From NCBI GenBank assembly GCA_034231615.1, contig CM067317.1:15467073-15531072 (forward strand): DNA of 64,000 nt, in the 5' to 3' direction. Origin of the DNA: Meghimatium bilineatum (lineage: Eukaryota > Mollusca > Gastropoda > Stylommatophora > Philomycidae). This document shows, piece by piece, positions 50,701 to 62,700 of this stretch (position 1 is its first letter; every line of letters starts with the position of its first letter). The notes under the pieces were generated by a model. That model was not told where the DNA came from and ran no database searches. It saw only the letters and a program-made list of their open reading frames with translations. The position numbers were made by a program, and so were the translations under genes.

Positions 50701-53700
50701 TCTGATCAACCATGTTATGTTGGTATGAATATTTTATTTTCAATATATAAGTTGTTGCCCTTAGCTAGAAAAAATGCAATTTTATTTAATAACAAAACTC
50801 ATGGTCTTTAACAGCCTCGCAGCAGAAGAAAATCGTTAAAGGTGGAATGAAATGTCTGAGAAAAGCTGCAATATTTACTAAACAAGATCAAATAAGAAAT
50901 GAAGAAATGAGGAAAAGTGTTGGTATAATAGCATGTATTGAACTTATCGAAAGACAGCAAGTAAAATGGTTTGGTTACCTTATGAGAATGGACCAAAATC
51001 AAATACCAATGAAAGCAAATAACAAAACAATATCCGGACATAAAGTCAACGGTAGACCAAGAAAACGGTGGATAGACTGCAACAAAATAACCTTGAACAA
51101 ACGCGGACTTAATGCAACAAACTTGAAACAACAACTGAAGCTCTCACCTCTACGCTTAACATCAAGTGTTATCCACCATTCAGCCATCATTCACCTGGGA
51201 ATAGATAATAGACAATAAAACCCATAACTAGACAGGGTCGTAAGGGTGCCACAACTGGAGACATCAACACAAAGAAAGACCCAAGCGCTTCTGTCCTCAA
51301 CAATTCTGACGAGTGTAGAAAACTCATGCCCAGATCCTTGATGTTGTCAATCCAGAATTTTCTTCACCGCTTCTTCTCCTTAACCTCAACTTCCCGTCGC
51401 ACAATATTTTTAGAATGTGAGTGGTATTTAGTTGCATGTCTAAACTAAACAAATTTGCGCCGCTACACTACTGGCAAAAGTTGTTATAGATAACAAATAA
51501 TTATGTTATTTACCATGTCTTTAAAAGCAAGTTTCTACATTGTGATGTGGAAAAAAACCCGGAAATAATAAGGAAGTTGCGGTAGTTAACACAAACACAC
51601 ACAGAGAAATCCACTAAAATGTAAGACTTTTTGTTTTTAGTGGTCTTCTCTGTGTGTTTGTTGGTTGTCGTCCCGATGAAGATTATATAGTCGAAAAGGT
51701 TGTTTTTTAATTGTGTGTTTCTGTTTAGAGAGCCTTTATTAATGTTGTCAGTGTGTCTGCGTTAATTACTGCAACACTCCCTACTTATTTCTCTGTTTAA
51801 TTTTATTCACATTACAATTGGTTGCACCATCCCTTACATCTTAGTTACGTTAGGTTATCTCCTGACACTTTGGATTTATCCCTTCTATATTGTGACTCTG
51901 ACGTAAGTTATCTGGCAAATATGCTGCCTGGCAAATACGCTGTCTCGGAAGTAAGCTGTCATGGAAATAAGCTGTCTTGGAAGTAAGCTGTCATGGAAAT
52001 AAGCTGTCACGGAAGTAAGCTGTTATGGAAATAAGCTGTCTCGGAAGTAAGCTGTCATGAAAATAAGCTGTCTCGGGAGTAAACAGTCATGGAAAAAAGC
52101 TGTCTCCGATGTAAATTGTCTCTGAAGTAAACTTTTTCTGAATTAAGCTATCTCGAAAGTTAGTTTTCTTTGAATTAAGCAGTCTCGGAAGTAAGCTTTC
52201 TCGGAAGTAAGTTGTCTTGGAAATAAGCTGTCTAGGAAGTAAGTTGTGTCTGAATTAGGCTGTCTCGGAAGTAAGCTGTCTCGGAAGTAATCTGCCTTGA
52301 ACGTAAGCTGTCTAGGAAGTAAGCTGTCTAGGAAGTAAGTTGTGTCTGAAATAGAATGTCTCGGAAGCAAGCTGTCTCGGAAGTACTCTGCCATGAAAGT
52401 AAGCTATCTAGGAAGTAAACTGTCTCGGTAGTAAGCTGTCTCAGGGTCCAGGCATAGATCTTCAGCAGTCTTCATCACATAAGAGATCATATAATGCATT
52501 TTTAGACTCTAGTTGCAATCTCCCTAGTCGTCTTTTGCAACTCGCATGAAGGCGGCAGTGTTACTATTCATTACCCCCTTCCCCCTGGGATCCCATCAAG
52601 ACACGTTTGAGGATCTTGACGTCCACGTGTTGCATATCCCCTAAAGAAAATCAACCTATCACAAGAACGCACCAAAGAATGTGTTTTTGGATTTCCTATA
52701 CCCATTTGGGTACTGTAAACGCTACCCAGAAATATGATACCCAAATCGAATTTATTTGGTCAAAAGTCACAGTTATCGCAGCAGACAATATGCAAACCTA
52801 GGATGCTACTAATCTCCCTAACCTGCAAGAGTTTGAGAATGAAGGAAAACAATTATATTGTATATACACGTTTACAGAATTCATCTCATTATTGACCACA
52901 TATATTTTAGTTCTTTATCTGAAAATTGCAAACTGTATACATTAGTGGTTCTAAACTTTGGTCCGCATATTCCTTGTGGTCTGTGGAATCATAACAAGGA
53001 GTCTGCGTTGTTATATCAAGGGGTCTGTGTTGTCCTAAGAAGGGGGTCTGCGTTGTTCTATCAAGGGGTCTGTGTTATTCTAAGAATGGAGTCTGCGTAG
53101 ACTTGAAAAATATTACGAACCTTTACATTTACAACAAAAAAGATCCATGGATAGATATTTTGGAGGTCCGTGAAAGGAAAACAAATGTTAAGGAGGGTCT
53201 TAAAAAGCTAATAAGTTTAGAACCGCTGCTGAATATGATGACACCTATGTTTGTATTATAATATTTAGTTAATGTATCAGGATTAAATCTTCCTCTTTGT
53301 TGGTAACTAATATCAAACTATTTATAATTAAAATTATTTATCTTTTATAACAGACAAAGTTATGAGAAACTTTATAGGATTACTTGACGATACCTCAGAC
53401 CCAGCCAGGCTGAAAGCTGAACAGGTCATGAATTTCACAGACCAGCTTGTCGGCTTATACAATTACACACTTCTTGATCCCAAGGTTTGCGAACCCACTC
53501 ACCCCACCACCACACAAACTCATCATTACTCATCAATCATTATCATATGTCATTCTGGTTGGCGTAGGCGACCATGGCTCTCTGTCCACAGTATTGTTAT
53601 CAGTATAACCTCAATAAGCATCCACACAATACGTATGAAGGCGCAGGCACGCTGGGCAGGCCATCTTGTGCGTATGGAGAACTCGCATTTGCCAAAACAT

Positions 53701-56700
53701 ATATATTATGGAGAACTCAAGGCAGGATTTAGAAAAGCTGGTGGACAGAAAAAGCGTTTCAAAGACACGCTCAAGTCATCCTTGAAACATCTTAACATTG
53801 ACGTAGGCGCTTGGGAGAGCCTCGCTCAGGATAGAACAGCATGTCGTTACAGCATTAGAACGGGAGCACTAGCGGCAGAGGAATTCAGACAAGAAACTGC
53901 AAGACAGAAGCGGACACGTAGAAAAGAAAAAACATCTCAACGTCACACAGATACCTTCTATTGTTGTCAATTCTGTAAAAGAACATTTTGTGCGCGCATT
54001 GGACTTGCTAGTCATTTAAAAACGCACTATTAACTCTATTATTTTATTATTTATTGTTATTATTATTAGGTTGAGTTTTTGGTCATCGTCGATCACGACG
54101 GACGAACATCATCATTGTTATCATTATCGTTGTTGTTTCCATGCCTTGCTAGGTTGTCAAACTAATATTTTCTCACGTTGTCCCCATCTGTCTCTGTTCC
54201 CTTCGGTCTTGCCTGTTGTGACTGTTATTAAAACCTGCCTGTCTGATAAAGTGACAAAAGAGATCTTTTTCTTATCTTTTTCTTATATTATTCTTGCATT
54301 CATTATAAACACCCCCTTGCATCTATATTGCCTCTAATTTCCCACTTTACAGTTTGTTTATAATGAATGCAGGCATTTTCTCTTTTACTAGATGTGCGTT
54401 TCCATTCCTGCGTCATGGAGACGTGGCTTTATGAAATCTAAGTGATCTATTTTGTTCATTATTGTGGTGTTTACTATTGTTTGTCTCTTGAGAAAGGTTC
54501 CATTTGAGCCGATACGTGGAGAATTGTCCTGTTTAGTTTTATTGTATGTTTTTATATATACTTTTTTATATATTTTTATTCATAGGCCAGGTGTTTTTAG
54601 TAACCAGTGTAATTAATTTTGCTTTACTATTTGATCCCAAGTTAGGCATCACTTATTATGGATAACTGATACACAAGTTAATTTTAAGTTTGGGGCGTTT
54701 TCTTCAGAGTTTGTTCTCAAAATCCTGCAAATTAGCTAGAAGGAAGTAGTCAGGAGAACAGAATGTACTGTGTCATGATGTAGTTTGCCTACAATATCTG
54801 CGTCTTCCAGCCTGTCACATCCGACTTCAGCGCTGAGCTTGGAATTTTTAACTAACTACACATACCATTGATGACATGCATGTCACGGGAACCATTACCA
54901 TACATACCATTCTTCCTATGCTAGGTTGACTAAAGACATTCTTCCTATGCTGGGTTTGACTAAAGACATTCTTCCTATGCTGGGTTGACTAAAGACATTC
55001 TTCCTATGCTGGGTTGACTAAAGACATCTTCCTATGCTGGGTTGACTAAAGACATCTTCCTATGCTGGGTTGACTAAAGACATCTTCCTATGCTGGGTTG
55101 ACTAAAGACATTCTTCCTATGCTGGGTTGACTAAAGACATCTTCCTATGCTGGGTTGACTAAAGACATCTTCCTATGCTGGGTTTGACTAAAGACATTCT
55201 TCCTATGCTGGGTTTGACTAAAGACATTCTTCCTATGCTGGGTTTGACTAAAGACATTCTTCCTATGCTGGGTTTGACTAAAGACATTCTTCCTATGCTG
55301 GGTTTGACTAAAGACATGATTTTGCCAGGAGTACAATGATATCGGATCATCATAAACATAACGCTAATGTTATTCATGCAATACCGCTCATCGCTTAATT
55401 ATATCCTTCTCCGCATCGGTCCTGCATGTTGAGCACCCACAACGTATTCATCGTGGATTATCTGACATATTCGTGTTTTTCATTAGTGACTATATCTTAG
55501 TGTCACCAACCAATGTCGGAGAAAGATGAGGTTCACTAGTTAACCGGAACAATTTTTGGAGAAGAGCTTGTCATAGCGACGATGTGAAACTTTCATGCGA
55601 CACTATTCAAATTGTTCCAAGTTTCAGCACAGACATCTCCCCTTCAACATATCAACTGTATAAATCATCTATATATACCACTGTCAGAAATAAATCATCT
55701 ATAAATGCCACTGTTAGAAATAAATCATCTATAAATGCCACTGTTAGAAATAAAAAATCTATAAATGCCACTGTTAGAAATAACGTTTTCTTCTGGGTTC
55801 TTCCTCGAAATCCTGCAGGTATTAAGGATATATTGCAGACAATGGAATGCGTTATATTATTGTTTACAGCTTTGCTTCAATATCTGCGACTTTCGGCCTG
55901 ACACATTCGACTTCAGCATGACTTCTGGGTTTAACTATATATGGGTGGGACAGCTAGCCTCATTCTGAACACCTCCTTAATTGCATCTTACCACGTGCAC
56001 GGTAGATACCAGTGTCATTATTCTTTGCTCCCCTTTTAGTACCCTGTAGCACAATGCGATAAATAACTGAAAAAGATGAAGCTCGTACAGGGAAGTCCGT
56101 AGTCTGCAAACAGATTCTTACTGAAGAATCTCACTCTCTCTCTTTCGCGCCACCACACTACTGAAAGTTAAGTCAGTGTTATCAATTAGAACGAAAGAAA
56201 GCATGTAGCTTATGATAACAGTACAATATAAACAAAATATACACATCCGTGTTGCAATATTACAGTAAATATTTAGACAAAACAAACTAATAGTAAGAAA
56301 TGTTAAGTATTACAATTATTTTACATAAATGTATTATTTTTTAAAAATGAGAAAATGAACAAGACATTTTGAGATATGTGTTGTGCATGTGAGATGTGTA
56401 TGAACAATCCAGTGAAGTGAATTTACACTCAAGTGAAGTGAATTTACAGTCGAGTGAAGTGAATTTCATGATAAAGAAATAGATAATTAATAAGGTTCTT
56501 GAAAAACTAGGAATTATTTTTAAAAATAATGATTGAAATAAAAATTAAACATTATATTCTGAGTATATAAAATGTTAGGGTACTAACATAAGCAAATAGA
56601 AATAGCAAAAAGAATAGCAAACGCAAAAATCTGGCATTCAATAGCAAAAAGAAAACTATACCTGTTTGGTCATATAAAGAGACACCACTGTTTAGAATTG

Positions 56701-59700
56701 CAGATAATCAAGACCAAGGAGAATAATATTGATACATAAGAAGGATTACGTTCTGAAAAGAATATGTCACGTGATGATGAAAATGACATGACTTCTGGAT
56801 GAAGACCATGAGGTCAAAGATTAAAGGTTAGAAAGTCTAGATGAATACAGAAATAGACGTAGAAAGTAACTATGATGAGAAGATATTGATGTTCTGTTGA
56901 TATATGCTACAAGATTTGGAGAGAGGATGTTTGGGATTCATTGCAGAAAACTATTGATGTATAGATTTCCATTGATCTGAAGTGAATGCAACAAAAATAA
57001 GTAAAGATTTCCATTGATCTGAAGTGAATGCAACAAAAACTGATGTAAAGATTTCCATTGATCTGAAGTGAATGCAACACAAATATGTAAAGATTTCCAT
57101 TTATCTGAAGTGAATGCAACAAAAACTGATGTAAAGATTTCCATTGATCTGAAGTGAATGCAACAAAAATAACTTCCAAATCAACGGCTCTTTACAAACC
57201 GAAATCAGATGTGCTAGGCCTACAAGGCGCATAACGGTGGCACAACGTAATCACGCTCCTGGCGAAAATCGCACGGATTTTCTGGTTACAATGGAACGAA
57301 CGCAAAATAAACAAATAAACGGCTCTTTACTTAGCAAAATATTACATTTTACTGCCACTTTAAGGAGGAAGACCATTTAACAAGTTATATCCACAACTGC
57401 ATCCATTATATTTCATATGACCTGTATTATTAGGAGAAATCGGTTGAAACACTTTTAGTTTATTGAGTTTACACATATATACACGTATATATGTATAACT
57501 TATACAGGTATATATGTATAGTGTATACACGTATAGCTTTGCACAGAATAGCTTTGAATGAACGGAAAGATCTGACCCCTACCCTATGCGCTAACTTCAG
57601 AGCTAAAGGAAAATGAATTAATTAATTAATATACGTATATATGTATAACGTTTACACGTATATGTTCCCAATAACAATATGTAAGGAAAATATAAGAATA
57701 TTACCAGTAGTTTTTGACGAATATTACCTTAACTTTTGTTGTGTACATATTCTTTAGTATGCCTGGACAGCGTTCTGTGTGCTTGGAAATCTGGCAAAAG
57801 TGAATGTTTCGATCACGGAAGAAGTGGAGAGAATTGGTAATGTAAACACCAGGTAAGGGGACACCATCTTCTTAGAACTTCAGAGTGTTAATACATGCAG
57901 GATACATTACACATCACCATCGTAGTCATTAACATCGTTCAAAATGGTTATTGTCATCAGCATAGAAATATCATCAAATGTTCGTGCCGAAAATGGATGT
58001 GTTGGGTCCGATGGCGCAAATTAACACAGCTTTACTGTGAAACTAGCAGCACAATGTACTTCACGCTACACAACGGAAATCACACGAACTTTCGTGTTGG
58101 TTATGAAAAAACGAACGCTGAAAGAAGAAGAAAGTCACAGGTACAATCAGCAGTCATCAGTATCACAACATCAGCATCAAAACATCAGCATCGGAACATC
58201 AGCATCACAACATCAACATCACAACATCAGCATCACATCAGCATCAACACTATCAGCATTGATACCCGAACCCTTCAAAACATCATCACCACTGTCAGTA
58301 TAAACTTCTCATTCAAGACTATTATCGTGATGTCTATTATCACTACAGTAATAGACAATATTACCAGTACAGTAATAGACAATATTACCAGTACAGTAAT
58401 AGACAATATTACCAGTACAGTAATAGACAATATTACCAGTACAGTAATAGACAATATTACCAGTACAGTAATAGACAATATTACCAGTACAGTAATAGAC
58501 AATATTACCAGTACAGTAATAGACAATATTACCAGTACAGTAATAGACAATATTACCAGTACAATAATAGACAATATTACAATTACAGTAATCTTGATAA
58601 CACCACAAAATCTGGTCATTTGACCTCTGTTGTCACTCTCATTGTGACATGTACCACTATTATTATAAAATCCAGAATCACTATGGTTGACATTACCCCT
58701 ATCATCATCGTAAGCACTGCTGTCAGCGTTCATTCTCAACACACAAACTGGACTTCTTTTCATAGTAGGACATTAGTCATACCTGTTAGGTTTCTTTTCA
58801 TGGTAGGATCATGGTAGGACAATGGTCCTACCTACTAGATTTCTTATTATAGTAGGACAATGATCCTATCTACGAGATTTCCAACAGGAAGTAATCCAGA
58901 GAGCAAAGATGCGTTGTCTTGCCGTTTTATTTTGCTACAATAGCCCGATACATTCGACTTCTGCGACAACCAGCAGCATTATTTTGGCATTCTCTCTATG
59001 TATGATATTTTATCTGCTTATACTGTATGCAATCCACCTTCATCTTTGCCGTCCTCTGCATCTTGCTGCTTTTATTCTCATGTTCTGATACTCTTGCTGC
59101 TGGCCAATATGGGCTTATTCTCATTAAATAGCCACACCATTGAAGTCTTTTTTTTCAATGTATTTCATAACAAACATTTTTCCAGCACTTCTTGTAATCT
59201 CTTCATTTCTCCCACGATCTCTTTTTTTCTGTTCCTCCGTTTTTTAGACATATCATTTCATATGGAGTAAGCTTCTCTCTTGTTTTTTCGCTAGTGCCCA
59301 CGACTTACATTGATAACATAAAGTTGTATGAAGATTTAACTTTTGGTTCACCTTCAAGTTTCCATCTGGATATATATCTGTTTCAAGATTTTGTATGTTG
59401 TCATTATCTGATCAATAAATACATAGAAGTTGAAAAGTACAATGTAAAATTCAAGATTTGAAAGACAAGGTATAATAACAATAAGGGACAATCTATAAAT
59501 AACAGAAAGACAAGGTATAATAACAATAAGGGCATATCTATAAATAACAGAAAGATAAGGTATAATAACAAAAAGGGACTATCTATAAATAACAATAAGG
59601 GACTATCTATAAATAACAATAAGGGACTATCTATAAATAACAGAAAGACAAGGTATAATAACAATAAGGGCATATCTATAAATAACAGAAAGACAAGGTA

Positions 59701-62700
59701 TAATAACAATAAGGGCATATCTATAAATAACAGAAAGACAAGGTATAATAACAATAAGGGCATATCTATAAATAACAGAAAGACAAGGTATAATAACAAT
59801 AAGGGACTATCTATAAATAACATAATGAACATTTAGTGGAGATTGATTCTGAATAAGTGGGATAGTTTGATGATTGTTGACTAAGCGGAATGGGAGGATG
59901 GTTTGAGAAATGTTGACGTCAACAAGCGGTTTTTAATTAAATTGAAACCTATTAAAACCCATTAAATTCTCTGAATTTGAAAAATACACGAAAAATGTGA
60001 TAAAACTGTGTCGTTTTACCTCAATTTTTCTACAAAACAAAATTTAAGGGCAGGATGAGGTTAAAAGAAAATGTGTGTGACATAATTCAGCAAGAGGGCT
60101 GCAATCTTGACGTTATTGATATGGGGGAGACCATCAAAAATTGCCAAAATGTGGTAGACGTAATGTACGAACAATGTAAAGCTGTTACTAATCAAACTTA
60201 TAAATAATTAACATACTCAATGAAAAACATTATAAACCGACAAAAAAACAAAACTGTAAGACTTTTATTTGTTATTGTCAAATATGTTGGACTAAAAGTG
60301 AAAGCGATCCATCATATCTTTTGTATGTTAACTCAATATATGTTTATTCCTTTCTTCATTCGTTTCCTATTGGACCACGGCAAGGACAGGACCACAACAT
60401 CGACAAAGTCATTGTTTACAATGTTTACATTGAGTATCTTTATTATTTCATAGTTTGAATAATAACAGCAACAATATTACATTATTCATGCTGCTCTAAT
60501 GTTTTATTTGCGTTACTGTGTCACTCTCCACGTATCGGAAACCTCTGACACTTTGATGATTATTATATTCAATACATTTATACAGTATCAAACTGAAAAC
60601 TATAACAATAGTGATAATAACGTAAAATTTACGTTAAGGCGTTATACACCAACGTCAGTCCGTTATTCACTTGAAAAAATTGAATGTTTGTAGAATATCC
60701 CACAGGACGTGACGATCAACCAGGCATTTGTGGCTGTGTTGGTTTTCTAAACAGAATTAATGTTCAAAGAATCAATATTCTAGAAATATAACATTTTACA
60801 AATCAAAAAGCCAGCTTCGAATATGACAGAAAGATTAGATTTAAACAAATAAAAACAACATTAAAATTTCATATTTCAAAACACGCATATTCGCTTAAAA
60901 AAACATCAACGCACATTCGTATCACATTGCAACAAAATCCGTTTCTTAATCCATCATATGCAATTAGCTGTTTACTCCTTTTTTTCAACGAACAGCTTGC
61001 AGAACGGATGTGCAGTTATATCTTGTAATGTACAAACGTAATATCTCATTGCTTCGTTCACAAACTTGTTACTCACTTTACACTACTTCTAGATTATAGA
61101 CTTTGTGAGTGCTTTCATATTTTCTTTATTCAGGTTACTACAATTCCTGAGTAATTACACATCAGATGTGAGAATTGATGACATCGGTGGTCAGTTAAAC
61201 ATTAGTGCGCCAGAGTTACATGTGAAAGTCAGCTCGTTCCCGAGCTTTATGAAACAGGACAACAGCACAATCTCATTTCGTCCATTTGTGATAGAGAACA
61301 ATGTTAGCGTAGAGGTAATCGCTTGTGTCATGATTGTTTACTTTTGATATTTGTGTGACTCTCTAGTCATTCAGCGACCCATGCAATTCAGATCATTTAC
61401 CTACATCTAAATATATCCATAAATCCAACTTAGATAATTTATCTACCGATAAATATATCCATAAATCCAACTTAGATCATTTATCTCCCGATAAATATAT
61501 CCATAAATCCAAGTAGGTCATACATATAATATATATTTCCATAATCCACATCATGTCATTTACCTACCTTGAAATATATCCATAAATCCAACGAATGGAA
61601 TTTACAAAACAATATGTTCATATCATAAATCCACGTATAAAATTATTTAATAAACTGCCAGCTAAAATACTAATCAATCGGTGTATTGACATGGCCCGTC
61701 AAGGCAGCAATGAACAGTCATATCAACCTGCCATATATGTCATAAGATGCGACTAGTGAGTTTTTTGTGGGTTGAATTCGTTATCCCATCCACAAGACGG
61801 TAACAGGTATTCGAAATCATGCTGAATTCAGATGTGTCGAACACAAAGGCGCAGATATCGCATCTAAAATGCAAACCACGAAAAATTGTCTTCTTCGACA
61901 TCAGATTGGGACTCCAGTTCCCTGATATAGTTTGTTGTCTGTTTAAGGGTCTCCGCTTTGCAATACATTTTCTCTGCGAAGGCGATTGAGGTTGGACATT
62001 TTTCACTTCAGGTCTGCATATTGGGGACAGTCTTGTAAAATACTTTTAGCTGTCATATTCAACAGGTTGCGATGAAAATAGTTAACAACAACGGCCAACA
62101 GCAAAGGCCCTAAGATACTAGTAAATAAACTACGAGACTCGTACAATTAACATTCTAGTAGAGAATTCATAGAAATGGTTCGGTCGTTTAACCAAAATAG
62201 AACTGTCATACTGTATATTACTTCGCAGTACTTTCGGAAGTGATAGTCGTTCTAACACTTCATGTCATAATCACGTTTCTTATAAAGTGATAGTCGTTCT
62301 AACACTTCATGTCATAATCACGTTTCTTATAAAGTGATAGTCGTTCTAACACTTCATGTCATAATCACGTTTCTTATAAAGTGATAGTCGTTCTAACACT
62401 TCGTGTCATAATCACGTTTCTTATAAAGTTATAGCCGTTCTAACACTTCATGTCATAATCACGTTTCTTATAAAGTGATAGTCGTTCTAACAGTGTATAT
62501 CATAATCACGTTTCATAATAAAGTGATGGTCATTCTGACAGCATATGGGAGATGTATTTTATAACCATGTTTCTTATAAAGATCCCTGTAGAGGCATCTA
62601 AGTTGAGAAACAGTTGCTTGCACATTTTGTATCCACATGTTTAAACCTGCGCGCACATGGAGCAACATGCACCTTTGTTTCTTTCCATTGGCTTTATGTC

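Noticed and set aside
53362-54033. 223-codon frame as a single protein
   Set aside because: It is exon 13 of the receptor plus intron plus a LINE 3' end with its own target-site duplication. The exon ends at 53484.
58275-58763. Hydrophobic ITVLVILS repeat frame on the minus strand
   Set aside because: An artefact of the 24-bp array. The opposite strand is equally open.
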